Positions 18,047-26,025 of a stretch of 64,000 nucleotides of DNA are shown one piece after another. Under the pieces are notes generated by a model. The model did no database searches. It was not told the DNA's origin and was given only the letters and a program-made list of their open reading frames with translations. The translations under genes were made by a program, and so were the position numbers. Within the stretch, counting starts at the first letter, position 1. Every line of letters begins with the position of its first letter. This stretch comes from Liquorilactobacillus cacaonum DSM 21116 (lineage in GTDB: Bacteria > Bacillota > Bacilli > Lactobacillales > Lactobacillaceae): contig NZ_AYZE01000016.1 of NCBI RefSeq assembly GCF_001436735.1, positions 62,001 to 126,000 of the forward strand, written 5' to 3'.

Positions 18047-18505
18047 ATGAGAATTAATATGTTGGAAGTCTTGTTAGTGCTAATTGTTGCTACAAAACTA
18101 ACTGCTTTTCATATCACACATAATTTTGGAATTATGCTGTTTTTTATTACATTTATTGTCGGAATTTACGGATATATCAAAGAAAAAGCTAATAATGAAA
18201 GAATGTTCGGTGCTGAACCAATCAAGAAAAATAAAAAGAAAGCAATTTATTTTTCGAGCGATGACAACAGACAACAAGCTAATTATTATGAAGATATTGT
18301 AACAGAACATCTTGCTCAAGAAAGTGTCAAAGAGCATTATAGGCATCAAGAAGAGATGGAAGAAATTCAAGAAGATCCGCAAAGTATACACAGAAGTGAA
18401 CAGCTTGAATATCATAATGATTTTAATGACGAACGCTACAATGATGATTACGGTGATGATTATCATGATGGATACTATGATGACTCAAATGGTGACAACT
18501 ACTAA
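18047..18505 (+). CDS. Small membrane protein with Asp/Tyr-rich tail, function unknown
   Basis: Protein of 152 residues. Two closely spaced hydrophobic segments fill residues 5-45, then comes a basic patch (KKNKKK near residue 64) and a long hydrophilic region. The last 25 residues are a low-complexity Asp/Asn/Tyr/Gly tail (NDDYGDDYHDGYYDDSNGDNY). The topology suggests a membrane anchor with a cytoplasmic tail. It starts 22 bp after the CPBP protease gene and is probably in the same transcript. No homologous family is recognised. Confidence 0.7.
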   Translation: MRINMLEVLLVLIVATKLTAFHITHNFGIMLFFITFIVGIYGYIKEKANNERMFGAEPIKKNKKKAIYFSSDDNRQQANYYEDIVTEHLAQESVKEHYRHQEEMEEIQEDPQSIHRSEQLEYHNDFNDERYNDDYGDDYHDGYYDDSNGDNY

Positions 18506-18561
18506 CAAATACTAAGTTTGATTAATGTTTTGGAAAAATGATGAGTTGAACCACAATCTGA

Positions 18562-19488
18562 TTATTCTACAATTATTTTAAACCCATACCCGCGAATATG
18601 TTGTTTTAGTAGATTCAAATAATCATTAGCAGTATCACTAAGTTCAATTTTTTTGTGCTTTAAATAACCAAGTGTCATATTGTCAGTGACATCTAGTGGA
18701 ATTGCAACGATCTTTTCATCATTGAGCTCGCTACTAATAATGCCAGAACTGATTGTGTAACCATTCAGTCCTACCATTAAGTTGAAAATTGTGGCACGAT
18801 CACTAATTTGAATCCATTTTTTATGTTTTAATGTGCTCAGAATTTCTTCTGAAAAATAAAATGAATTAGTATCACCTTGCTCATAAGAGAGATATGTATA
18901 ATCTTCTAAGTCGGCAAGAGTGATACTTTTTTTATTCGTTAGAGGATTATCACGGCCAACAAAAACATGTGGGTGTGCGACAAATAAAGGAACAAATTCA
19001 AGGCCTTTTTCAGCAATCAAACGTGTTAGAACAGTTCGATTAAAGTCATTAAGATAGATTACCCCAAGCTCGCTTCTAAAAGTTTGAATGTCATTTAAAA
19101 CATTTTCTGTTTGTGTCTCTCGGAGAGTAAAGTTATACTCATCTTCACCAATTTTTTTAACTAGTTCAACAAATGCATGTACAACAAATGCGTAGTGTTG
19201 GCCAGAAACGCTAAATACTTGTTTACGAACTGCATCTTTACCAAAACGTTCATTTAATAGACTAACCTGATCAAGAATACTACGAGAATAATTAATGAAT
19301 TCCCGGCCTTCAGCTGTTAATGTGATTCCCAATTTACTACGATAAAAAAGTTGAATTTTGTATTCTTTTTCAAGTTCTTTCATTGCTTGCGATAGTGAGG
19401 GCTGGCTGATAAATAGCTGTTTCGCTGCTTCATTCATTGAACCGGTCTCAGCAATTTTTTCAAGATAATGTAATTGTTGGATGCGCAT
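18562..19488 (-). CDS. LysR-type transcriptional regulator
   Basis: Regulator of 308 residues. The N-terminal helix-turn-helix reads LHYLEKIAETGSMNEAAKQLFISQPSLSQAMKELE, followed by the linker helix and a two-lobed effector domain (residues 90-300). It is transcribed away from a MetE-like gene across a short region with an ATAGG-N5-CCTAT palindrome. In streptococci and lactobacilli LysR proteins next to MetE/YxjG-type genes usually respond to sulfur-amino-acid supply, so a methionine or cysteine regulator is likely. This is inference from context. Confidence 0.92.
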   Translation of the reverse strand: MRIQQLHYLEKIAETGSMNEAAKQLFISQPSLSQAMKELEKEYKIQLFYRSKLGITLTAEGREFINYSRSILDQVSLLNERFGKDAVRKQVFSVSGQHYAFVVHAFVELVKKIGEDEYNFTLRETQTENVLNDIQTFRSELGVIYLNDFNRTVLTRLIAEKGLEFVPLFVAHPHVFVGRDNPLTNKKSITLADLEDYTYLSYEQGDTNSFYFSEEILSTLKHKKWIQISDRATIFNLMVGLNGYTISSGIISSELNDEKIVAIPLDVTDNMTLGYLKHKKIELSDTANDYLNLLKQHIRGYGFKIIVE

Positions 19489-19502
19489 AAGTCTTCTCCT
19501 TA

Positions 19503-19530
19503 TTGTTATAGGTAATGCCTATTATATCAT
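19503..19530. promoter_or_regulatory. Divergent promoter with LysR-type palindrome
   Basis: TTGTTA (19503-19508) and TATCAT (19525-19530) are spaced 16 bp and fit a promoter for the MetE-like gene. The spacer contains ATAGGTAATGCCTAT (19508-19522), a perfect 5-bp-arm dyad suiting a LysR site. Regulation by the divergent LysR gene is inferred. Confidence 0.55.
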
Positions 19531-19605
19531 TAAATAAAAAAGTATTATCTAACAATGAATAACTTTGTTAAACTGTATCCAATGAAAAAAATAGGAGGTT
19601 GGACA

Positions 19606-20769
19606 ATGACAGTTGATAAATTCCAATTAGTGGGTTCATTATTAAGGACACCAGAATTACTTGAATATAAGAATAGAATTGAACACCGAGATGACATAAA
19701 ATATCCATTCTATAGTGACTTCGCAGGTTACAAAGAAACAGAGTCTAAAGCAATCAGTAAGGTAATTCAGTCACAAATTGAACATAATCTGAGTGTAATT
19801 ACCGATGGTGAATATTCAAAATCAATGTGGCATCTTGACTTCATCTGGGGATTCAAGGGAATCGAACGATATATTGCTGATCATGGATATACATTTAAAG
19901 ATCATGATGACAGTGTTTTTGAAACTCGTAAAGATATTGGCATCAAAATTACTGAACCATTATCTGGTAAAAATCATCATTTTATTGATATTTTTAAAGA
20001 AATTAAGGAACAAGCTCAAGGCAGAACAGTTAAAACTACTGTATGGGGGGCAGCACATGCGGTTACTGAATTATCTGTCTTTGATGGCCTTTTTGGTGAA
20101 AATCAAGTTTACAAAACAAAAACAGACTTAAAAGATGGTGTAATCAAAGCCTATAAAGAGTTTTTAGATGACTATAAAGCTGCAGGTGGAGAAATTGTTC
20201 AATTTGATGATTGTTTGTGGGAACTTTTTGCTGATGACAATGAGAGTAGTTTCTTTTCCGATGGTGTGCATGGATTAGAAGATCTAGCAGATGAATTTGT
20301 TGCAATCAATAATGCAGTTGTCGATTATGGTCACAAGTTAGGTTTGAAAATCTGGACACATAATTGTCGTGGTAATTATGAGAGTCGCCATGCCGCAGGT
20401 GGTTCATATAATGCAATTGCAGAGAAATTTTTACGTGATCAACACTATGATCGTTTCTTCCTAGAATGGGATGACGATCGGGCAGGGGATATTTCGGCAC
20501 TTGAAGTTTTACGCAACAAAAAAAATGTTGAAGTTGTTTTAGGATTGCTTTCAAGTAAGACGAATACATTGGATGATGAGGAGCGTGTCTACCGTTTATT
20601 GGATAAGGCTAGCAAAATTATCTCTAAGGAGCGTTTGTTTATTTCACATCAATGCGGTTTTGCATCATGTGACTCGGGTAATGAATTGACGATTTCACAA
20701 CAATGGGCCAAAATTACACAAGGACAAGAAATCGCTAAGAATTTTTGGAGTACCGCAGTAGTCGATTAA
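19606..20769 (+). CDS. MetE-like (cobalamin-independent methionine synthase C-domain) methyltransferase
   Basis: Protein of 387 residues from the ATG with AGGAGG seven bases upstream; an upstream in-frame ATG lacks a ribosome site. It matches the short, YxjG/YxjH-like group that keeps only the catalytic barrel of MetE. Zinc-ligand candidates are His/Cys in WTHNCRGNY near residue 250 and the Cys of HQCGFASC near 355. The segments ITDGEYSKSMWHLDF and QFDDCLWE shape the substrate pocket. It should transfer a methyl group to homocysteine or a related thiol. The methyl donor is uncertain because the N-terminal folate-binding half is absent. Confidence 0.87.
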   Translation: MTVDKFQLVGSLLRTPELLEYKNRIEHRDDIKYPFYSDFAGYKETESKAISKVIQSQIEHNLSVITDGEYSKSMWHLDFIWGFKGIERYIADHGYTFKDHDDSVFETRKDIGIKITEPLSGKNHHFIDIFKEIKEQAQGRTVKTTVWGAAHAVTELSVFDGLFGENQVYKTKTDLKDGVIKAYKEFLDDYKAAGGEIVQFDDCLWELFADDNESSFFSDGVHGLEDLADEFVAINNAVVDYGHKLGLKIWTHNCRGNYESRHAAGGSYNAIAEKFLRDQHYDRFFLEWDDDRAGDISALEVLRNKKNVEVVLGLLSSKTNTLDDEERVYRLLDKASKIISKERLFISHQCGFASCDSGNELTISQQWAKITQGQEIAKNFWSTAVVD

Positions 20770-20784
20770 GTAGCATAAAAAATT

Positions 20785-20822
20785 AAGAACTCAACCAATT
20801 TTAGGTGGGTTCTTGTTTTTTT
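20785..20822 (+). terminator. Terminator of the MetE-like gene
   Basis: AAGAACTC...GGGTTCTT stem with a T-rich tail, 15 bp after the stop codon. Confidence 0.75.
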
Positions 20823-20889
20823 GTTGCAGATAAGATAATTGATTATAATTAGTGAATAATAAAAATTAAGTATATAAGAGGAGGGCTCG

Positions 20890-21426
20890 ATGAAAATAGT
20901 AATTATCGGTAATTGCGGAAGTGGTAAATCAACTTTGGCTAAGCAACTTAGGACACAGCTAAATTATCCATTATTACAGCTTGATAATTTATGGCATCAA
21001 ACAAATTATTCGGCTGAAGCAAAAAAGTGGTTTATTCAAGAACAAACTAGTTTTATGCAACAAGGTAGTTGGATTATAGACGGAAATTATCGTTCAACAA
21101 TGAGTTTACGCCTTCAACAAGCAGATGTAATTATATGGTTGAAGGTAAATAAAGTTAGAGCTATTTTACGAATTATCAAGCGTTCATTGTTATTTAGGAT
21201 AAACAAGAAAACACGGCCAGAAATGCCAAATCAATTTAGAGAACATTTTGATCGCGAATACTTGGACTTTTTGAAGTTTGTGTTTTCTTATGACGAAAAA
21301 AAGGTTCTTGAATTAATTAAAGCTAATAAAAAAAAGCAAAGCACTTTATTGATTATTAAAAAACAAGCAGATAAGAAAAAAATTGCCAGTTTGATAATGA
21401 AGAAGGAAAGTGTTTTACTTCAGTAA
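20890..21426 (+). CDS. Adenylate-kinase-like P-loop protein (FlaR/topology-modulation type)
   Basis: Protein of 178 residues with Walker A GNCGSGKSTLA at residues 7-17. The next segment, QLDNLWH, and the later WIIDGNYRS are typical of the 'DNA topology modulation protein FlaR' group of small nucleoside-kinase-like proteins. An RIIKR/RPEMP lid region lies near residue 100. It probably phosphorylates a small nucleotide-like substrate; the family name reflects an old genetic observation and not a known reaction. GAGG is the ribosome site. The gene appears to be monocistronic. Confidence 0.8.
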   Translation: MKIVIIGNCGSGKSTLAKQLRTQLNYPLLQLDNLWHQTNYSAEAKKWFIQEQTSFMQQGSWIIDGNYRSTMSLRLQQADVIIWLKVNKVRAILRIIKRSLLFRINKKTRPEMPNQFREHFDREYLDFLKFVFSYDEKKVLELIKANKKKQSTLLIIKKQADKKKIASLIMKKESVLLQ

Positions 21427-21516
21427 CCTGAATAAATTAGTTTGATTGCTAGATTATCTATGTATAGCTAATTTCATAAAGTAATAGTAAGAATGTTGGT
21501 TTGTGTAAATATATTT

Positions 21517-21556
21517 TTGACAATTTTAATTGACAATTTGTAAAATATATTTTACA
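21517..21556 (+). promoter_or_regulatory. Promoter with direct repeats and 18-bp palindrome (likely auto-operator)
   Basis: TTGACA (21517-21522) and TAAAAT (21541-21546) are 18 bp apart. TTGACAATTT occurs twice, 13 bp apart (21517 and 21530). The -10 region is embedded in a perfect palindrome, TGTAAAATATATTTTACA (21539-21556). This would suit repression by the small XRE protein encoded two genes on. Confidence 0.65.
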
Positions 21557-21577
21557 TTTATTTAGGGGGTGATTCAG

Positions 21578-21886
21578 ATGAATGTAATTATAAGTTGGAT
21601 AATTAATATTTTGCTAGGAATTGTTATCATTAGTATACTTTCGATATTTGTTGGAAAAAATCCGGTGACAGATAAGAAAGTCGAAGAACTTGAACTGGTT
21701 ATTAGAACGCGAGCGATAGTATATTCATGGATTTGGCTAATGATAACTTTTGCTTTTGACTTGATTACTAGGATATTTAAAAATAATGGCGGATATTCAT
21801 CACAATGGGATTCGTTATTTTATATCTTGCTTGCTGTGATAATTTACGGTGTTACATATCTAATTAATAAAAGGAAGTATGCTTAG
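21578..21886 (+). CDS. Small membrane protein coupled to an XRE regulator
   Basis: Protein of 102 residues with three to four hydrophobic segments (about residues 3-25, 45-65 and 78-97). I start it at the ATG five bases after AGGGGGTGA. Size, topology and a one-base overlap of its stop with the GTG of an XRE gene match the common Firmicutes pair of a DUF2178/DUF3796-like membrane protein with a YgzD-type regulator. These pairs often relate to antimicrobial-peptide or stress response, but the function is unproven. Confidence 0.72.
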   Translation: MNVIISWIINILLGIVIISILSIFVGKNPVTDKKVEELELVIRTRAIVYSWIWLMITFAFDLITRIFKNNGGYSSQWDSLFYILLAVIIYGVTYLINKRKYA

Positions 21887-22083
21887 TGCGCAATAAGATA
21901 TATGAATACCGAGTCCTTAGACGATTGTCACAACAACAACTTGCTGACTTGTGTCAAGTATCGCGCCAGACAATTAATGCAGTTGAAAAAGGAAAGTATG
22001 CTCCGTCACTAGAACTAGCCTTTAGACTGGCAAAGGTTTTTCAAACAACGGTGGATGAATTGTTTCAATATGATGGTATATAA
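21886..22083 (+). CDS. Small XRE-family DNA-binding protein (YgzD type)
   Basis: Protein of 65 residues made almost wholly of one helix-turn-helix: IYEYRVLRRLSQQQLADLCQVSRQTINAVEKGKYAPSLELAFRLAKVF, ending in VDELFQYD. It starts at GTG, whose G is also the last base of the preceding TAG stop, so translation depends on the upstream gene. It most likely represses its own promoter at the palindrome around 21548. A 15-bp perfect hairpin terminator follows at once. Confidence 0.92.
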   Translation: MRNKIYEYRVLRRLSQQQLADLCQVSRQTINAVEKGKYAPSLELAFRLAKVFQTTVDELFQYDGI

Positions 22084-22085
22084 AT

Positions 22086-22130
22086 AAAAAGATGTTGGAT
22101 AGAAGGTAATTTTCAATCCAACATCTTTTT
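22086..22130 (+). terminator. Strong terminator after the XRE gene
   Basis: Perfect 15-bp stem AAAAAGATGTTGGAT/ATCCAACATCTTTTT with a 15-nt loop and a T-rich right arm. Confidence 0.92.
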
Positions 22131-22267
22131 ATTTGTAAACATCTGATTTTTATATCTATCATAGGAATTTTAAGGGGTAGTAAATTCAATAATTTAATTC
22201 TGATAAGAGTTTGAATTTTAGCTAATTGTCTTAATAATAATCCTTAATTTCTTATGATTGATAGACT

Positions 22268-22678
22268 TTATCTAGGATTTTCATAACTTTGATAGTATTT
22301 GGGCTTTTGGGCTGCAACTGGGTGCTCAGTGAGCCATGCTTGTATTTGCCTTCCTAGATTTATAGCCATAGGTTTAGATGCAGCAATCTGAGCTTTGGTA
22401 ATTTGATTTACATGTACTCCTGTAGTAATTGTACAGTTACCAGGTAAACAAGGCTGGATGATACCAGCAATATGTTCACCAATATAGTTATCTTTGTGTT
22501 TTCGTCCATCATGACTTGGAAATGCAAAACTATATGGAGCATCATTTTTTGTCAATGTTACTACACCACCAATATGAGGATTGGTTCCGCCTGTAACAAC
22601 AATTAATAAATCTTCACCAATTATGGTTAAATTTGCTGAGATTGTATAATTTTCTTGAGTTACGTTAAATATTGGCAT
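22268..22678 (-). CDS. lpdD: LpdD-like small subunit of the hydroxyarylic acid decarboxylase
   Basis: Protein of 136 residues. It resembles the small third component (LpdD/VdcD-like) of gallate and vanillate decarboxylase operons; visible features are TGGTNPHIGGVVTLT and FPSHDGRKHKDNYIGEHIA. ATG 22678 is preferred to an upstream in-frame ATG because GGGGAG lies ten bases before it and the UbiX stop is two bases away. In Lactiplantibacillus plantarum LpdD is encoded with LpdB and contributes to decarboxylase function, though its exact role is poorly settled. Last gene of the operon. Confidence 0.8.
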   Translation of the reverse strand: MPIFNVTQENYTISANLTIIGEDLLIVVTGGTNPHIGGVVTLTKNDAPYSFAFPSHDGRKHKDNYIGEHIAGIIQPCLPGNCTITTGVHVNQITKAQIAASKPMAINLGRQIQAWLTEHPVAAQKPKYYQSYENPR

Positions 22679-22680
22679 AT

Positions 22681-23238
22681 TTAAACATCTCCCCAACGTT
22701 TAGCATCTACCTGTTTAATTCCAAATGCATCAAGGATCTTCATTGTTTCATGATCTACCAAATCTTGGATTGTTTTTGGACTATTATAAAAGGCAGGGAT
22801 TGGCGGAATAACTTGAACCCCTAATCTAGCTAATTTAGTCAAGTTTTCAAGATGAATAGCACTTAATGGAGTTTCGCGAGGAACTATGATAAGTTTTCGC
22901 TGCTCTTTTAATGTAACATCGGCAGCACGTGTCACAAGATCTTCACCAAATCCACATGCAATACTTGCAATTGTTTTCATGCTTGCTGGAATAATTACCA
23001 TGCCATCATGTAAGAATGAACCACTTGCAATATTGGCGCTTTGATCGCGATAACTGTAGGTGTAATCAGATAATGCATTGAACTGCTCTAAGGTATACGA
23101 TTCTAATTCCAAGTTTTTTTTACCCCAAGCACTTATGACAACGTGAGTTTCAACATCAAGATTTGATAATTTTTTCAAAAGATCGTATGCATAAATTATA
23201 CCTGAGGCTCCTGTTATGCCGACTACAATCCTTTTCAT
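22681..23238 (-). CDS. lpdB: UbiX-type flavin prenyltransferase (LpdB-like)
   Basis: Enzyme of 185 residues. The flavin-binding start GITGASGIIYAYDLL, VIIPASMKTIASIACG and LKEQRKLIIVPRETPLSAIHLENL are all UbiX signatures. It makes prenylated FMN from FMN and dimethylallyl phosphate, the cofactor needed by the UbiD enzyme encoded just upstream. It overlaps the UbiD gene by 4 bp and is followed two bases later by the LpdD-like gene, so the three proteins are made together. Confidence 0.93.
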   Translation of the reverse strand: MKRIVVGITGASGIIYAYDLLKKLSNLDVETHVVISAWGKKNLELESYTLEQFNALSDYTYSYRDQSANIASGSFLHDGMVIIPASMKTIASIACGFGEDLVTRAADVTLKEQRKLIIVPRETPLSAIHLENLTKLARLGVQVIPPIPAFYNSPKTIQDLVDHETMKILDAFGIKQVDAKRWGDV

Positions 23239-24719
23239 TCTGGATCACCATCTGTTTGTAAATATTTTTTCCAATCAGCGACTTCCATGAATTTGGCACG
23301 TTCAAATTGATCCTTCATATCAAATGGAACAGTTCCATCAATTATTAATTTTGATGACATACCTTGAGTTCGAATGGATTTTGGATCGTATGCCGGACGT
23401 TCTGATGGGTCAAGTGGATGATTACGCATTCCAGGAAGCACTAGGATATCCTGATCAGCTTGGAATCTTGTGTTAATCGTCCACATTACATCATTCATAT
23501 CAAAAATATCCACATCTTCATCTACCAAAATAACGGTCTTTAGTTCTTTAAAGGAAGAAAATGCTAGTAGGGCGGCTTGTCGTTGAATACCTTCATCAGC
23601 TTCATTTTCTTTTCGTATTTGCATAATAGTCATGAGCTTGCCACCGCCTGCGGGTGGATTATAAACGTTAAGCACTTTGCCTGGAATCGCACGATTAACT
23701 AAGTCTAAAATGCTAGCCTCAGTTGAAATTCCAGCCATGCTAACATGTTCTTCAGATGGCCCAATAACACTTTGCATGATAGGGTGTTTTCGATGAGTTA
23801 CAGCCGTGACTTTTATAACTTGAACAGCGGGATTAGCGGTACCATTGTATCCTGGGAATTCAGGCATAGCTTTACCAGTGTTCGTGTTGATGTCTTCTTG
23901 AATTCGCTCGTTTGGCATAATATAGCCTTCCAAAGTAAATTCAGAACGTGCAATTGCATTTTCATCTACTGTTAATGCCTTGGTCAGACCTACTGCTTCT
24001 TGTCTAATAGCCCCTGCAACTCCTAGTTCGTTGTAACCTAAGGGTGTTGTGGGTGGTTCGAATGTGCAGCCAATTGTAATGGCAGGATCTAAACCGATGT
24101 TAATTGTGACAGGCATAGGTTTATTTTGTTTTTCGTATTCTTCGGCGAAAGCCCCGAGATGACGACCACCAGGCATAATATAAATTCCTAATTTATCTTT
24201 ATCTTCTATAACCATCCGGTGAATAGTGACGTCAGACATAGTTTTATCAATATTTGAGCCTAGGACCACACCTACAGTAATATATGGGCCTGCATCTTCT
24301 GGGGTATTTGTTGGTGCAGCTACTAATTTGCGAATATCAAAATCCGGGTCAGTTGCTTTATGTACAACTTCATGCGCAGGAGCATCTTCTACCATAATTG
24401 GTGGAATAGGGGTTGAAACAGCATTGTTTAGGAATTTGCCTAAAGTGCGATAATCATTATGAAATATTGCTCCAACTCGTTTGCGACTTGCCATTAAACC
24501 GATTAGGACCCTAGTATCAGGGAATCCTTCGATATTATTAAACATCATGGCAGGACCTTCTTGTGTTGGACGCATAACTGTTCCTCCAGCACCAATGTAA
24601 CGATAAACACCAGATAATTCAGCATCTGGGTTTACAGCAATATTTGTTTCATGGTATTGACCTTTTTGTTCTTTTAGTTCAGCTAATACTTTACGTAAAT
24701 CATACGGGCTAGCCATCAT
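23235..24719 (-). CDS. lpdC: UbiD-family decarboxylase, gallate/protocatechuate type (LpdC-like)
   Basis: Catalytic subunit of 494 residues, the usual length for LpdC. It shows DLRKVLAELKEQKGQYHETN at the N-terminus, VMRPTQEGPAMMFNNI, the substrate-domain segment EFTLEGYIMPNE, PEFPGYNG, and GPSEEHVSMAG in the C-terminal half. The conserved acidic residues in LEGYI..NE fit the UbiD catalytic Glu. It decarboxylates a hydroxybenzoic acid (gallate to pyrogallol, or protocatechuate to catechol) using prenyl-FMN from the neighbouring UbiX. AGGAGG precedes the start. A divergent LysR gene with a palindromic promoter region suggests induction by the phenolic substrate. Confidence 0.88.
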   Translation of the reverse strand: MMASPYDLRKVLAELKEQKGQYHETNIAVNPDAELSGVYRYIGAGGTVMRPTQEGPAMMFNNIEGFPDTRVLIGLMASRKRVGAIFHNDYRTLGKFLNNAVSTPIPPIMVEDAPAHEVVHKATDPDFDIRKLVAAPTNTPEDAGPYITVGVVLGSNIDKTMSDVTIHRMVIEDKDKLGIYIMPGGRHLGAFAEEYEKQNKPMPVTINIGLDPAITIGCTFEPPTTPLGYNELGVAGAIRQEAVGLTKALTVDENAIARSEFTLEGYIMPNERIQEDINTNTGKAMPEFPGYNGTANPAVQVIKVTAVTHRKHPIMQSVIGPSEEHVSMAGISTEASILDLVNRAIPGKVLNVYNPPAGGGKLMTIMQIRKENEADEGIQRQAALLAFSSFKELKTVILVDEDVDIFDMNDVMWTINTRFQADQDILVLPGMRNHPLDPSERPAYDPKSIRTQGMSSKLIIDGTVPFDMKDQFERAKFMEVADWKKYLQTDGDPE

Positions 24720-24738
24720 TTTGCTCCTCCTATATTTA

Positions 24739-24786
24739 ATTGGTTTTCTTCTATCAATATAAATTGATTTATACTAGCAAACCAAT
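24739..24786. promoter_or_regulatory. Operator region between the decarboxylase operon and its LysR gene
   Basis: Two nested dyads: outer arms ATTGGTTT (24739-24746) and AAACCAAT (24779-24786), and inner TATAAAT-TG-ATTTATA (24758-24773). Such symmetry in a divergent LysR region fits a two-part LysR binding site. The link to phenolic-acid induction is inferred. Confidence 0.6.
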
Positions 24787-24837
24787 CAAATTTCGACTAA
24801 CATTATGCTAATATGGAATAATAGCAGGAGGGGTTTT

Positions 24838-25734
24838 ATGAATATTGAAGATCTTTATAACTTTATGATTCTTTACCGTACCCGTAATATTTCTGATGCG
24901 GCTACACAGTTAAATATTACACAATCGGCGTTGTCTAAACGATTAAAGAATATGCAAGATGAGCTGCAAGTACAGTTGTTTTCAACTAGAAATAAACGTC
25001 AATTAACGATGCTTGATAGCGGGGAGGTTTTTTTTAGATACGCGCAGTCAATAGTAACCCAATATGAGACAATGAAAGGCGAACTGCAAGATTATCAGAA
25101 ATTACAACGTGGCTTTCTTAAAGTCGGATGTATTCCAGTTGTTGAACAATATAGTCTAGCAATTAAAATGCGCAATTTTATGAATGAGTTTCCCAAAATT
25201 GATATTGCTTTTTCAGAATTTGAAGGTGAGACTTTATTGGAGAAATTAAGTACTGGCAAAATTGATGTTGGAATTTTACGCGACATACAAGGAAAGCAGT
25301 TAAATGATTCGCAATTTGAGTTTGTAGATTTAACCGATGATGAACTTTTTGTTGTATTAGATAAAAATCATCCTTTAGCCAAAAAAGATGTGCTGAGAAT
25401 TCAAGATCTGAAAGATGTAGATATTGTTACGCTAAATCCAGGTTCAGGGGTTTATGAATTAATCCTTAATAGCTATAAAAAAGAAAAAATTAGCACGAAT
25501 GTCCGCTTTGTCTCTCCACATATCGAATCGTTACTGGCGACAATCCTAAATACTAATGAAGTAACTTTGTTATTTTCCAAATCTGTAAAGCCTTTTATGA
25601 CATCAGATTTCGTCATGCGACCGCTAATCCCCTCAGTTATTAGTCATCTCCAGTTAGTTTATCCTAGAGGTGATGCTTCACTTTTAAGAAAAAGTTTTAT
25701 AAATTATTTCACTGGAGTTAATATGAAAATGTGA
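24838..25734 (+). CDS. LysR-type regulator divergent from the decarboxylase operon
   Basis: Regulator of 298 residues from the ATG with AGGAGGGG upstream; a more distal ATG is not preceded by a ribosome site. The helix-turn-helix is DLYNFMILYRTRNISDAATQLNITQSALSKRLKNMQDEL, and the effector domain covers residues 90-290. Its start codon lies about 120 bp from that of the UbiD gene, on the other strand, so it probably activates the decarboxylase operon in response to gallate, tannin products or another hydroxybenzoate. It is followed by a 600-bp decayed region. Confidence 0.92.
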   Translation: MNIEDLYNFMILYRTRNISDAATQLNITQSALSKRLKNMQDELQVQLFSTRNKRQLTMLDSGEVFFRYAQSIVTQYETMKGELQDYQKLQRGFLKVGCIPVVEQYSLAIKMRNFMNEFPKIDIAFSEFEGETLLEKLSTGKIDVGILRDIQGKQLNDSQFEFVDLTDDELFVVLDKNHPLAKKDVLRIQDLKDVDIVTLNPGSGVYELILNSYKKEKISTNVRFVSPHIESLLATILNTNEVTLLFSKSVKPFMTSDFVMRPLIPSVISHLQLVYPRGDASLLRKSFINYFTGVNMKM

Positions 25735-25778
25735 TAGGATAATTATTCTTCTTTGATAACAATAGAGGTAGTAAGTTA

Positions 25779-26025
25779 GTGATTTTTGTTGAAAGTCGCT
25801 TTTTTGTTTCAACTGTAAAAAATAGCTTCAAATTTCTTGATTTGGTAAAGAAAGAAGAGAAGATTTTTCCGTTTGATGATGTTGGATATTTAATTTTCGA
25901 AAATTCTAATAGTTATTTTTCAAAAAAAGGTTGAACGTTTTTTGGAGTATGATATAGAAATCCTTTTTTGTGATTCAAAACATTCTCCTGTTGCTATGAT
26001 TTTCTCAGTATATGGACAAAATTAA
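25779..26025 (+). pseudogene. Decayed 5' fragment of a cas1 gene
   Basis: Two adjoining reading frames keep recognisable Cas1 N-terminal sequence. From 25779, GTG reads VIFVESRFFVSTVKNSFKF and continues to FDDVGYLIFENSNSYFS, then stops at 25932 after an A-run. From 25930, one frame over, the text resumes VERFLEYDIEILFCDSKHSP and VAMIFSVYGQN, ending at 26023. The DxxxLxxEN and IxxxFCDSKHxPV patterns are those of type II-associated Cas1. Together they cover only about the first 80 of some 290 residues, with a small deletion/frameshift and no remaining catalytic domain. It is non-functional. Confidence 0.7.

Noticed and set aside
25930..26025. Programmed frameshift producing an intact Cas1
   Set aside because: The second frame stops after 31 codons and the catalytic region of Cas1 is absent, so decay is the simpler reading.
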